Source of the DNA: Nemertoderma westbladi
Taxonomy: Eukaryota > Xenacoelomorpha > Nemertodermatida > Nemertodermatidae
Assembly: GCA_032718475.1 (NCBI GenBank)
Contig: JAUCBJ010001247.1
Location: 1 to 52,131 of the forward strand
Direction of reading: 5' to 3'
Length of the DNA stretch: 52,131 nucleotides
Below, piece by piece: positions 1-9,419 of the stretch; positions within the stretch are counted from its first letter, which is position 1, and each line of letters starts with the position of its first letter. A program made the position numbers and the translations under genes. A model generated the notes under the pieces. It searched no databases. It was given only the letters and a program-made list of their open reading frames with translations, and was not told where the DNA came from.

Positions 1-1614
1 GGCAGTGAGAAAATCGTCTATAACATGGTTTGTTCCAGTGTCTCTAAACATTTGTAATGATGTTTGCGGGGGATTTATTAGCTCGCGATTGGGTACTGTA
101 TAAAATGCGGCGGCGCTAGCAATGTGCTTTTGAACTAATTTAGGGTTTGATGTAGGTTCTAAAACGCTTTCAATATCGGCATATATGCAAAAGGGAGGGG
201 ATAATGTCTTATCTAATCGATTGAATTTAATTTTTAATTTGTCAGGTGTAGGCATTTGTTCCAATTGTCGTTTGCTCGAGTAACATAGTTCCCGGTGAGT
301 TTGCAATGAGTTGATAGTATAAAAAGCTCTCAGACAACGCTCACAAATTGATTTGTTCTTTTGTCCTTGTTTTTTAATAAGTCTATTTAAGTTGACAATT
401 GCGCAGTAATGTCCTGGATTGTTTTGATTACCTTCTATAAACATTAAATTTAAAACAGTTTTTTGGAAGCAATGTTCTGAATCTGGTTGTGATAGAATGC
501 TCAATGTGTTATCAGTACTCCAAAATAATAAATTAATGCAGTACAAAGGGTTGGTTTCTAAAAAACGTGGGATGCCTACTACTCTATCTACTGGGAAACT
601 CATCGTACTGAAATCAAACATGGACATGTATGGGGTATATGTTGACAATCGACTAATGTTTTGTTTCTTTCTTTCAATTTTTTTATAACAAGCGGCAGCA
701 ACTACTGCGTACTTAAAACATTCCCCGATGGGACAATCTAAGTTAATAATGCACTTCTTCTTTGCTAAAATTTTAGGAATATAACCACCACCGTGTCCTT
801 TTAAATAGGGGTTGCGGTTGAAGGTAGAAATTTGTAAATTGATTTCTTTAATTGAAACAATATTCCAACCACTGCCCATGCAAACAAAGACTGCTATTAA
901 TTCATCTATTCGTTCGATAGTTTGCGAAAACCAGTTTTCAAAATCTAAATTAGAAGTTATTTGATTATTTGAAGCGTTTGATTTGAAACAGAAGGTTTCT
1001 AATTGAGTACCCTCAGATGTCTCCCTTTCCATTAAGATAGAAATAGTTAACCAAACTTTTATAAAATTAAATTCATTATTAAAATGTTGACTCACTCTAT
1101 CCCAAATATTACTTTCATTTTCTCTAAGTGTTAACTCTACATCTAATTGTGGTGTAAGTAACGTGTTTGTATATGTAAATAAGCGGTTGTGGGATGAGCT
1201 ATTCACGGATGGTAAAAATGGGTTGTTGCTCGAACCTCCAGTCTGTTGTCTTGAAGTAGAAGGGCCAACCCTTGGAGATTGAATGTTTGGTGGAGGTGGT
1301 GGTGACAAAAGCGCTTGAGATTGTTTGCGTTTCCGAGAGAAGAGTCGCGTATAGCAATCGTGTTCTTTAAAGGCTGATAGAGTGAATGATTCGCCACACT
1401 TGCAAGTGTTTTCTTCGTTGATAAATCTGAACCCAGTCCCACCTTGCGTACATAGCGCTAGATGGCTAACCATAGTTTTCTTATCGGAGGACCAGGTGCC
1501 ACAACAATCGCATGAATATTGTTTAAAATGAGTTGCGAGATGTTTGTTGAGATGATCGCTACGCATGTTCTTATTGCAGACGGGACAGTCAACGAATAAT
1601 GAAAATCTAGGCAT
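1..1614 (-). CDS. Family-B (protein-primed type) DNA polymerase of a virus-like mobile element, N-terminal part
   Basis: An uninterrupted frame runs from an ATG at 1614 to the left window edge (538 codons, no stop), so the protein is cut by the window and not visibly broken. It starts with zinc-finger-like motifs: C10-x2-C13-x11-H25-x3-H29, C35-x2-C38-x12-H51-x3-C55 and C71-x-C73-x11-H85-x-C87. A Ser/Pro-rich linker (about 99-145) follows, then a conserved block with CPIGECFKYAVVAA near 294-307, a fourth finger C424-x2-C427-x12-H440-x3-C444, and the exonuclease I motif YADIE (D480, E482). That order is typical of family-B polymerases in Polinton/Maverick-like and related virus-like elements of invertebrate genomes. 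The polymerase palm would lie beyond position 1. No integrase, protease or capsid gene is visible, so the element type is an inference. Confidence 0.75.
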   Translation of the reverse strand, partial: MPRFSLFVDCPVCNKNMRSDHLNKHLATHFKQYSCDCCGTWSSDKKTMVSHLALCTQGGTGFRFINEENTCKCGESFTLSAFKEHDCYTRLFSRKRKQSQALLSPPPPPNIQSPRVGPSTSRQQTGGSSNNPFLPSVNSSSHNRLFTYTNTLLTPQLDVELTLRENESNIWDRVSQHFNNEFNFIKVWLTISILMERETSEGTQLETFCFKSNASNNQITSNLDFENWFSQTIERIDELIAVFVCMGSGWNIVSIKEINLQISTFNRNPYLKGHGGGYIPKILAKKKCIINLDCPIGECFKYAVVAAACYKKIERKKQNISRLSTYTPYMSMFDFSTMSFPVDRVVGIPRFLETNPLYCINLLFWSTDNTLSILSQPDSEHCFQKTVLNLMFIEGNQNNPGHYCAIVNLNRLIKKQGQKNKSICERCLRAFYTINSLQTHRELCYSSKRQLEQMPTPDKLKIKFNRLDKTLSPPFCIYADIESVLEPTSNPKLVQKHIASAAAFYTVPNRELINPPQTSLQMFRDTGTNHVIDDFLTA

Positions 1615-2690
1615 GTTTGCTATAAAATAAAAAAACTAAATAATAATAATAAGTTTGGGAAGGTTTCGCGGGGTTGATATTTATTTTGAGGTAATAATGT
1701 TAAAACTAAACGAATTCATAAAAACACAAATTTATTGTTCTTACCTGTAGATTGATGATGTTTGCAACAATATATTATGTATAACAATAAATGTATTACG
1801 TATAACAATCTTGAAGAAAATATAATATTATGTATAACAATAAATGTATTATAACTTTAAATAAAAAGTAAAATTGTCAATAATATTTTTGTAAGTAAAG
1901 TTCAAAGCGAAGGGTGGGGGTTTATAAGGGAAAGGATAACCAATGAAAATAAAAGTGAAGCTTGTGGGAACCAATAGAAATAAAAAGAGAGAGAGAGAGA
2001 CGCGCTATTGGATTGTGGGAATAATAAACACATTTCATTGGGTTAATTAAATGTAAAACATTAGTTAGGTTGGGAAATGGGATGAATTGAGAAGCGGGGT
2101 GTGCGTTGGAGAAAATTGCGTGTAATGAATGAATGGGTATGTTAATTAATGTTACGCTAGAGCATCTCTGAAATTACTTCAAACAAAAAACTGCAGTATC
2201 CACTGTGTAAGAGATGGTTGGGAATTAATTTGACACATGGCGTTTGGGTAGGGCTTTGTTGTTGAGCTAATATGCGCGTGGACTGCTTCGCAATACAATG
2301 CGAAAGAATGCAAACTATTGCCATACCAGATGTTTATTCTAATTTCTTGGATGAATTGATGTAATAACGAAGCTATAGGTTTGAATAATTTAAGCTCTAT
2401 CGCAGGCCCCATTCACGCAGGCCCCATTCACGCATTGATGTTTGGGTTAGTCATGCTACGGTTAATAAGAGCCCGAGCAGCCACAGATTATTGAGGGACT
2501 GAGCTAGGACCAAACTGGGGCCACTTTATTTTCGTGAAAGGGTATATTTATGTTTTGGGCCCTGCCGCGTCTTTTTATTTCATTCTATCATTCTACTGTA
2601 TGGCAAAAATAATACAAATGTATTGTATATTGTGTTGTATATTTCGTTTGTTATAGTACAATTTATTCATCGCGCGTCCCCTATCTGATT
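1615..2690. other. AT-rich stretch without a recognisable gene
   Basis: No supported gene. It holds a near-duplicated 26-bp AT-rich motif (about 1769-1795 and 1829-1855, both with TATGTATAACAATAAATGTA-like sequence), a short (GA)n run near 1987-2000, and a 17-bp direct repeat (GCAGGCCCCATTCAC core) at about 2403-2434. This could include the upstream region of the polymerase ORF on the minus strand, but no promoter motif is clear. Confidence 0.4.
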
Positions 2691-2739
2691 GATTTGTATC
2701 AAATTAAATTGCCTTTGGCAGCATTATTTGATACAAATC
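2691..2739. repeat. Inverted repeat (14-bp arms)
   Basis: GATTTGTATCAAAT at 2691-2704 is matched by its exact reverse complement at 2726-2739, with a 21-base loop. It lies directly beside the 28-bp palindrome at 2744-2771 and next to the abrupt end of LINE homology. Confidence 0.85.
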
Positions 2740-2743
2740 GATT

Positions 2744-2771
2744 GATTAAACAATTAATTAATTGTTTAATC
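2744..2771. repeat. Perfect 28-bp AT-rich palindrome
   Basis: The 28 bases equal their own reverse complement (centre AATTAATTAATT). ATTA/TTAA repeats continue to about 2802. Such a site can form a cruciform. The neighbouring LINE stops here, so this may be a breakage or deletion point. Confidence 0.9.
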
Positions 2772-2789
2772 GACCAATTAATTAATTGA

Positions 2790-4198
2790 TTAATTAATTA
2801 ATGACCTACTTAACACCCAAGGTGTGAAGTGGGACCAAACTGTCGCAGAAGTAGGGTAAACCATTACTACTGTGACTAATAGTGGGAGTGAAAGTTTCAA
2901 ATGTTCATAATATATTCCATCACAGCCGGATGCTTTACCATTCTTTGTTTTGTTGATTGCGTCTGTTACATCAGTGTCTTGAAACGGTTCATTGAACCAC
3001 TCTGCGGAATCTTTTGTACTGTCGATAGTAGCTTGGTTTGGAGGTTGTATGTTTGTATGATTTTGTTCGCCAATTAGAGAATGGAAATGGTCCTCTAATT
3101 TGTCTAGCTCGATGGGGGCTGTAGGAAAGTCAGTCTTAGTTCTCCATAGTGTCCATGGGGTTATCTCGGTTTGTTTTAAAGTTTCTATAAGAGTGTTTTC
3201 ATCAAAATTTGTCTTTTTGGAATTCAGAAGTTGTTTGTATTCAGATCGAGTAGCCCAATAATAATTGGAGTTTTCACCATTTTGTAGGAGTGTCATAACT
3301 TGTTGTTTCTTTATCCTGCATTCCTCGTCAAACCAAGGATTATGGTGGTGGGAAGTTTTTGGTGGTTTTTGTGAGGAAGTTGAAATAACATGTTGAATGT
3401 CGTCAGTTGCTGCGGCTAGCCTGTCAGAGAGAAGGTTGGATATGATATCGTGGTTCCTTAGTTCCTGTTCTAGAATATTTGTGTTTAGCTTGCGGGATAG
3501 TTTTTCGACTGGCTTATTGGCGTTTACATTGGTACCATACATTGTATCAACTTGGATATCAACACGTTGGTGTTTACGAATTGGTTTATGGTTGATTGAA
3601 GTGCGAGCTGTAATGTTAGACTGTGGTGGTGTGCGAGTGAACCACAGATCGATCGTACTCGAGCCCTGAGGCGATATATATGTTTTCTCAGTTGGATTAT
3701 TGTGGAGTATGAAGCCCAGACCCTGTAGATTACGTGTGAGATCTGCACCACGGTTCTCCTGAGAGTCTATACGGCAGTTGAAGTCACCTCCTATGTAAAT
3801 CGGTGTGTCTGGATTGGTATACGTAAGGGCTTTTCTGATAATAGTACATCCTCAACTTTATTCTCTGGATTAAAGTAAAATACTAGAATTGATCCAGCCG
3901 TTGTGTTTAGTACCATATAGTTTTCATTGGCGACAATTAATTTAGGTCTCAGTTCCGGTTTTGCCAAGATAATAAGCCCTCCATGAGGCCTTCCCCTATG
4001 AGACCTGGTTGCGGGTTGCACAAATGCGTAAAAATCAGGAAAAGAAAGTGATTCATTGCAGTAAATAGATTCTGTTAAAAGCACCAGATTGGAATCACCA
4101 GTGATATCTTTTAGTGCACAGTTTTCACGTACATATTTGAATGCTTCTATGTTCCAAAGCGACAGCTTAATGGTCGTCTGTTGTTGGAGTTGGGAATG
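2790..4198 (-). pseudogene. LINE ORF2 fragment: APE endonuclease and start of reverse transcriptase
   Basis: Reading leftwards from 4198, the frame opens with an APE endonuclease start (SLWNIEAFKYV, then LVLLTES, then THRGRPHGG-like SHRGRPHGGL near 4000). A frameshift near 3840 moves it to the frame holding the catalytic GGDFN motif (about 3790), ST-IDLWF and INHKPI. That frame continues through a linker into an RT N-terminal block (NKTKNGKASGCDGI near 2930). Homology stops at about 2870 and the frame closes at 2790, so the RT palm, the rest of ORF2 and the 3' UTR are missing. There is no own ATG: the first ORF2 codon follows directly, in the same frame, the TGA that ends ORF1. The enzyme would nick DNA and prime reverse transcription. 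This copy is dead. Confidence 0.85.
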
Positions 4199-4963
4199 TC
4201 AATCTTGAGCATTCGACGACTCGGCGGGAGGAGTGGGTAGGTCTCGTCGCCTTAACCCAAACTTCTCTCGTTCGTCGTTATTGAGTTTGTAATTCTTAAT
4301 CATGACTCCTTCTGGCCAGATATCGGGATTCATTAGTGTTTCGCGATCGTCTTGATTGCAGACGGGGTGGAAATTTCGGTATGCAGCAGTGGCGTCCGTT
4401 GGAGCTGGTCGTTCAATGACGGTGTCAAAGGGTAGTTTTTCGTCTTTTAGGAATGTCATTACATCCTCACTCGTTGTAGAGGGAGCAAACCTCCCAAGGA
4501 AGATGTGGGCCTTCTGGATTTGTGGGGTGGTCTGTGGAGCAGCTCGCAATGCGCCGCCAGACCGGCGCCCATAGGTAGCAATTGGTGGTTCTTGTCGTCC
4601 CGACTGAGCGCTATTTCCGTGGGGACTCGAGCGTTGGTTGGGTACCAGTACCGGGGGACTTTGTTGAACGGCATCTCGATACGAGCGTTGTCCAGTTTGG
4701 TTGATGTTCAACCCATTTACCTGGACTGCGCCCGACAGTTGGTTCGTTGGAGTAGATCGAACAGTGATTAAATCGTCTTTGGCTTTGATCGATTCTGCCT
4801 GAGCATCCGCGAGTCTGCCCAGGGTTGTAGTAAATATGGTTGACATTGCTAGAAGCGAGTCAGTAAGCTTTCGTTCGTCATCGATAGATACATTTCGTTT
4901 CCCCATTATCGAACGAATTGTGGTGAGTAGTTCATATTGTAATCTGATAAACTCATTCGCCAT
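4199..4963 (-). CDS. LINE ORF1 protein (RRM-like/CR1-Jockey type)
   Basis: An intact 254-codon frame with ATG at 4963. Residues about 1-70 are helical and coiled-coil-like, 75-150 are a Gln/Pro/Ser-rich linker, and about 152-232 are an RRM-like fold marked by KAHIFLGRF, TTSEDV, AAYRNFHPVC and the PDIWPEGVMIKNYK ending found in ORF1 proteins of CR1/Jockey-like non-LTR retrotransposons. In such elements it binds element RNA in the ribonucleoprotein. The C-terminus is basic (EKFGLRRRDLPTPP). It stops with TGA at 4199-4201, and ORF2 continues in the same frame with no spacer, which suggests readthrough or reinitiation in the ancestral element. The 5' UTR must be short, because another element begins about 140 bp away in head-to-head orientation. 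Confidence 0.8.
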   Translation of the reverse strand: MANEFIRLQYELLTTIRSIMGKRNVSIDDERKLTDSLLAMSTIFTTTLGRLADAQAESIKAKDDLITVRSTPTNQLSGAVQVNGLNINQTGQRSYRDAVQQSPPVLVPNQRSSPHGNSAQSGRQEPPIATYGRRSGGALRAAPQTTPQIQKAHIFLGRFAPSTTSEDVMTFLKDEKLPFDTVIERPAPTDATAAYRNFHPVCNQDDRETLMNPDIWPEGVMIKNYKLNNDEREKFGLRRRDLPTPPAESSNAQD

Positions 4964-5044
4964 TTAATAATATAATAATTGAGTGTTAGGCCTGTCTGTA
5001 ATTCGTCACCGGTGTATTCAAGTAGTTATTAAAGCAGTACAGGA

Positions 5045-5074
5045 AGCAGTACGAGTACACGTACTGGTACTGCT
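5045..5074. repeat. Hairpin between two head-to-head retroelements
   Basis: AGCAGTAC at 5045-5052 is matched by GTACTGCT at about 5067-5074, with further partial pairing inside (GAGTAC/ACGTAC). It lies between the LINE 5' end (minus strand) and the plus-strand retroelement. It could be a 5' UTR structure of either. Confidence 0.6.
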
Positions 5075-5133
5075 ACTGTATAGGTTGCTACGGTCTGTAG
5101 GAGAGACTAATCAATAATGTACCATCGGCTATC

Positions 5134-5553
5134 GGATCCCATACCGACGCCAATATGTCTACCGGATCCCAGACCGACGCCAATATGTCTACCGGACCCC
5201 AGACCGACGCCACGTTGTCTACCGGACCCCAGACCACCGCCAATGTGTCTACCGGACCCCAGACCGGCGCCACACCGTCTACCGGACCTCGTACCGGCAC
5301 CACACCGCCTACTGGATCCCAGACCGGCGCCACACCATCTACCGGATCCCAGACCGGCGCCACACCGTCTACCGGATCCCAGACCGGTGCCACACCGTTT
5401 ACTGGACCCCAGACCGGCGCCACACTGCCTACCAGACCTCGTACCGGCGCCACACCGCCTACTGGATCCCAGACCGGCGCCACACCGTCTACCGGATCCC
5501 GTACTGGCGCCACACCGTCTACCGGATCCCGTACTGGCGCCACACCGTCTACA
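5134..5553 (+). repeat. 30-bp coding minisatellite, 14 copies
   Basis: Fourteen 30-bp units, consensus about GGATCCCAGACCGGCGCCAC then ACCGTCTACC, encode a Thr/Ser/Gln-rich decapeptide (TGSQTGATPS consensus). Because 30 is a multiple of three, all copies keep the frame of the downstream retroelement protein. Units differ mainly at GGATCCC/GGACCCC, CAGACC/CGTACC and Ser/Pro codons. The other five frames are also open, which creates spurious overlapping ORFs on both strands. Confidence 0.9.
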
Positions 5554-6009
5554 GGGACCCACGTATGGTTTGAGCTAAAGCTTCCACTGGTGGATATTTT
5601 GACGCCTTTAGATCTCGTCTATAAGAAAATAGTTCACTGGCGATCCAATTTGTTTCTGGTGCCTCAGGGTGCGGTTGGTAGACAACTAGTAGTGGAGATG
5701 ACACGTCTTGTGAACTTGTTTACAACGGGGTCCCCTTTACAGGAGGCTGCGTTAACAGCATTGATGTGTCTGCCTGCGTTGCTCCTACAGAAACCTAGCC
5801 TATCGTCAAACACGGCAACTCATCGAAAAGTTCTGGAACGCCGCTTAAATGATTGGAGAAATGCACATTTCACTGATTTGATGGCAGAAGCAAGCGCAAT
5901 ACAGGGACATCTCCCGAGACCGCCTAGACAACCGGAATCCCAAACTGAAGCTACGAGAAAAGCTTTCGTTCGGCATATGTTGACTGGAAATGTGTCAGCC
6001 GCTACTTGA
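5155..6009 (+). pseudogene. Retroelement polyprotein, N-terminal segment
   Basis: A 284-codon piece beginning at the first in-frame ATG (5155), though the frame is open from 5101. Residues 1-135 are the Thr/Ser-rich decapeptide repeats. Residues about 137-284 form the conserved domain that precedes RT in this family (ELKLPLVDILTPLDLVYKKI, IVHWRSNLFLVPQG, TRLVNLF, LPALLLQKPS, LERRLNDWR). The TGA at 6007-6009 interrupts the conserved stretch: the same frame continues beyond it (CLSQINRGTPMKL) and joins smoothly to the RT segment, so this is a nonsense mutation rather than a true gene end. The role of the N-terminal domain is unknown to me. Confidence 0.75.
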
Positions 6010-6039
6010 TGCCTGAGTCAGATCAACCGAGGTACTCCA

Positions 6040-7836
6040 ATGAAACTCGATGATTCATTCGTCGACAAGGATGGTACAACGAAGGTAGTTCGTGATGTTC
6101 TGTTAGAAGAACACCCCGTAGCTACTCTGGCAGATAGTTCCGTCCTGCTTACAGAATTTGATCGCGCACCAGAGCACCACAGGGTGGTGTTTGAACGTAT
6201 CGACGGCCAGCTGGTTCTTTCCTGTCTCCTCCGAATGAAAGGAAACGCGGCAGGCCCCTCGGGCCTTGACGTACAGGGGTGGAAACACCTGCTGACGAAG
6301 TTTCGAAACTACTCCATGGATCTCTCCAACAGCGTTGCAGACATGGCGAAGCGGATCGCACAGGAGATTGTACCGAGGGGGGTGTTGTCATCTTACCTTT
6401 CCGCACGTCTTCTCGCGTTGGATAAGTGTCCGGAGATTCGGCCCATCGGCATTGGGGAGGTGTTACAGTGGGTAATTGGGAAGGCGGCGATGTTCAGCAT
6501 TAGTGGGGACCTTCAGTCCGTAGGCGGATCCACCCAGCTCTGTATGGGACAGAAATCTGGTATCGAATTCGCCATACACAGCCTTAATGACGCATCCGCC
6601 GAGGAAGAATGTGAGGCGATACTCCAAATTGATGCAACTAATGCATTCAACATTCTTAATCGGGAGGCCGCCACACACAACATTAGCCTTGTCTGCCCAT
6701 CGCTGCACACAATCGTTGTAAATTGCTACGCAGAGCCATCGAACTTGTTCGTGGGAGGTGAGTCTATTTTCTCCTCGGAAGGTTCCACTCAAGGAGATCC
6801 GGTGGCGATGCCAATGTTAGCCTCCGGTTTAACTCCATTCGTAGACGAACTCGAGACAGCGTGTACTGTGAACCAGAAATGGTTTGCAGATGATGGAAAT
6901 GCGGCGGGTTCTCTAGTTGAATTGTGGAAGTTTTGGGATGTTGCTGTGAGGCGGGGTCCTCTATACGGATATTTCCCCTCGAAATGTCGGTTGACGGTGA
7001 AACCTGACAAGCTCGGTGAGGCTGAATTACTCTTTGCCGGCATGGACATCGTCATAGACTCGGTTGGCAGCAAGCTTCTTGGGGGGGTGATCGGTTCAAA
7101 GGAGTTCAAGGAGGAGTTTATCCTTTCCAAGGTAGATGAGTTCGCGGAGGAGGTGGATCGACTCGCTGATATCTCCATGATGGACCCTCATTGCGCGTAC
7201 GCGGGTCTAGCTTTCGGACTGTCGTGCAGATGGCGGTTTCTCGCTCGGGTTATACCAGGCGCCATCGAGCAGTTCGATAAACTCGAGAAATCGGTGACGG
7301 CCGCTCTCTGTCGGATAGTCGACCGGCCGGCGTTGACCACGGCGGAACGACAGCTGCTCTCCCTCCCAGTCCGTGCTGGGGGGATGGGAATCCCGGTTCC
7401 GTCCGATCTGGCCACTCAGTATGACCATTCCAGGTTGGTTTGTGAGCCACTGAATGGCGCTTCCTCTGGTGATATGGCAGACGTCAGGAAGGAACAGCTA
7501 CTCGCCGCCAATCGTGTAAAGGTACAGGCTGGCCTGCAAACAAAAAATAAAATCGCAGTTTGTAACGGGGACCTGCCGCTAACCCAACAAAAACTAAGGG
7601 AATTAGTTTCAGAAAAGGGGGCGTCAACCTGGCTGAATACTAAACCGGTTACTATACATAACACTCACCTGTCGAAAGAGGAATTCCGAGATGCATTGTG
7701 TCTGCGGTACTGTTGGCAGCCAAAGTTGGGTCGCGATTTTCACCCACCCACGTCCTGTCGTGTCCTACTGGAGGATTTCCCTCTATCAGACATCGAGCCG
7801 AGACTTCATTGCCAACGCGTTAACCGAGGTGGCTAA
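6040..7836 (+). pseudogene. Retroelement reverse transcriptase segment
   Basis: 598 codons in the same frame as the upstream piece. RT signatures: GPSGLDVQGW (residues 72-81), RPIGIGEV (134-141), the A motif QIDATNAFN with D198, the B motif TQGDP (250-254), and the C motif FADD (282-285), so all three catalytic aspartates are present. A thumb-like region and the EKGASTWL ... FRDALCLRYCW block follow. The last 35 or so residues leave the family pattern: from about 7731 the conserved HVLSCPTGGFPSIRH stretch is read in frame 3, and from about 7797 in frame 2. The expected CxCG zinc-ribbon-like half is not readable. The enzyme would copy element RNA into DNA; this copy cannot make full-length protein. 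Confidence 0.8.
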
Positions 7837-8380
7837 CAACGTAGCCATAGAGCCAATGCTGCAGCCCTTGACAGGCGAGTCTTTCCGGCACCGGACCACG
7901 TCTACTGACCAACAGGCCAGGCTCGACATCTCAGTCAGCGGTTTTTGGGGAAACCGGTATGAGAAAGTTTTCCTGGATGTGTCCGTGTTCAACCCCTTAT
8001 CGGAAACGAACGCGGCGATGTCGTTGGAAGCAGCGCACTCGCACCACGAGGCACGCAAACGCCTCAAGTACGAAGACCGGATTCGCGAGGTAGAACTGGC
8101 GACATTTGTGCCCCTCATCGTTTCTGCATTCGGTGGGATGGCTACGGCAATGCGCCAGTTTGTGAAACGGCTGGCATACAAGCTGTCGGACCGCCGTGAA
8201 ATCCGGTACTCTGACTGTGTTCCCTGGATCCGGAGACAAATTAGTTTTGCGCTTCTGCGGTCCAGTCTGATGTGTCTTCGCGGGGTGCGTTCCGCATCCA
8301 AGCGGCCAGTTCACCACGCGATATTGGACACCTCCATACGGCTGGCGAACGCGGACACGGACTGTGGGGTTGCTGGGTAG
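7797..8380 (+). pseudogene. Retroelement C-terminal putative restriction-like (PD-(D/E)XK) endonuclease domain
   Basis: A frame-2 segment beginning with RDFIANALTEVANN and ending at TAG 8378-8380. Conserved features are AIEPMLQPLTGE, then RLDISVSGFWGN, then EKVFLDVSVFNP about 17 residues later, then an HHE/K/Y-rich helix (SHHEARKRLKYEDR), FVPLIVSAFGGM, and WIRRQISFALLRSSLMCLRG. The spacing of the two acidic motifs (LD ... LDV) and the downstream basic helix resemble the restriction-like endonuclease of R2-type retrotransposons. The nuclease call is inference; family membership is not in doubt. It follows the RT after two frameshifts. Confidence 0.65.
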
Positions 8381-8548
8381 TTCAATTGGGTAGTTCTGTT
8401 ACCATACCACTGACAGACTGCTGCGACGGACAGGATTAATAAATAATATTAAAAATAGTTTGAATTTCCCCCGTAAATGCTAAATGTATTGTGTAGTATA
8501 TATTTGTTGGCATTTTGCTTTATTAAATTGACATTATTATATTACAAG

Positions 8549-8570
8549 AAAAAAAAAAAAAAAAAAAAAA
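8549..8570 (+). other. A22 tail of the retroelement
   Basis: Twenty-two consecutive A residues about 170 bp after the last stop codon, placed as expected for the 3' end of a reverse-transcribed RNA. The tandem hairpin repeats start immediately after it. Confidence 0.85.
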
Positions 8571-8950
8571 TTATGTACATACATACGTCTGATGAGTACT
8601 CCTGTACTGACGTACATATTATTTAGGTTTAGATGAACATTATGTATGTCCGATGGGGTACAAATGTACTAACGTATATACAATACATACTTCTGATGAG
8701 TACACCTGTACTAACGTACATGTTATTTAGGTCTAGGTAAACATTATGTACATCCGATGGGTACAAACGTACTAACGTATATATGTACATCTGATGAGTA
8801 CACCTGTACTAACATACATAATATTTAGGAGTAGGTAGACACAATTATGTACGCTTGTTGAGTACAAACGTACTAATGTATATACAATACATATGTCTGA
8901 TGAGTACACCTGTACTAATGTTCATAATTCGTACTATACTTAAGCTGGGT
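8571..8950. repeat. Alternating ~103-bp tandem repeat with conserved double hairpins
   Basis: Seven copies of a hairpin motif in two alternating forms. Form A has CTGATGA-GTAC-ACCT-GTAC-TAAC-GTACAT, at about 8588, 8693, 8792 and 8899. Form B has CCGATGG-GTAC-AAAC-GTAC-TAAC-GTATAT, at about 8651, 8755 and 8855. An outer ATGTAC/GTACAT stem encloses an asymmetric internal loop and an inner GTAC/GTAC stem with a 4-base loop. The linker TATTTAGGTNTAGNT recurs. The tetraloop bases vary while both stems are kept. Confidence 0.75.
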
Positions 8951-9419
8951 CAATGGGACCAATAGTAGTACATAATACGTACTATATTTAGGATTAGAAG
9001 GGTATGTAGTACCACATTTAGTACACACAGTGTAGTACCACATGTTGTACCAAGGCATGTGGCGTCTCTATTTAGATGATCGCCCCTCCTCATCACTCAA
9101 TTTTTAATTGGATACCTTTGTCCAATCTCATCACCTCCTCGTCACCTCATTAGTCCCATAGGACTACCTCCACCCGGCTCGCTCCCATATTTCCGAATTT
9201 CGCGCCCTCCATCCTTCCTCAAACCCTCATATCTCATCACCACACTCCCTTTTACTCAACCCCTTTCTACTCTCAGTCTCGCACTCCTGTAGGGTCCTCA
9301 CAATCTTACACATGTGCACACATATGATAAGTGAGTCCCGTCCATTGTCTCGTCCTCCTGTTTCAGTCAATAAGTCCCCCATCCTAGTAGCTAGTTGAGA
9401 AAGTTATATTTGACTATAT
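8951..9419. other. CT-rich stretch, no gene seen
   Basis: It begins with short GTAC-containing repeats (TACTATATTTAGGA, TAGTACCACAT at 8980-9050), then becomes CT-rich on the plus strand (9090-9300). No protein or RNA gene is supported. Confidence 0.4.

Larger units (their letters stand above)
5101..8570 (+). mobile_element. Poly(A)-tailed retroelement with RT and putative restriction-like nuclease (degenerate)
   Basis: One element read left to right: a frame open from 5101 with a 30-bp coding repeat, a conserved N-terminal domain, an RT domain, a C-terminal putative nuclease domain, a 3' UTR, and an A22 tail at 8549-8570. AATAAATAAT near 8439 may act as the poly(A) signal. Base composition is clearly more GC-rich than the surroundings. 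The frame is broken by a TGA at 6007-6009 (same frame resumes at once) and by two frameshifts between about 7728 and 7800. I know the protein family from cnidarian, sponge and other invertebrate genomes but cannot give a firm clade name. No target duplication could be identified. Confidence 0.75.

Noticed and set aside
1203-1442. 79-codon minus-strand ORF
   Set aside because: Out-of-frame shadow of the polymerase frame.
5088-5578. Antisense and alternative-frame ORFs over the 30-bp repeat
   Set aside because: Shadows of a stop-free repeat; only the plus frame joins a conserved domain.
8571-8950. True hammerhead ribozyme
   Set aside because: The GAA after stem II is TAA, the pairing topology lacks the cleavage-site helix, and form B changes the core further.
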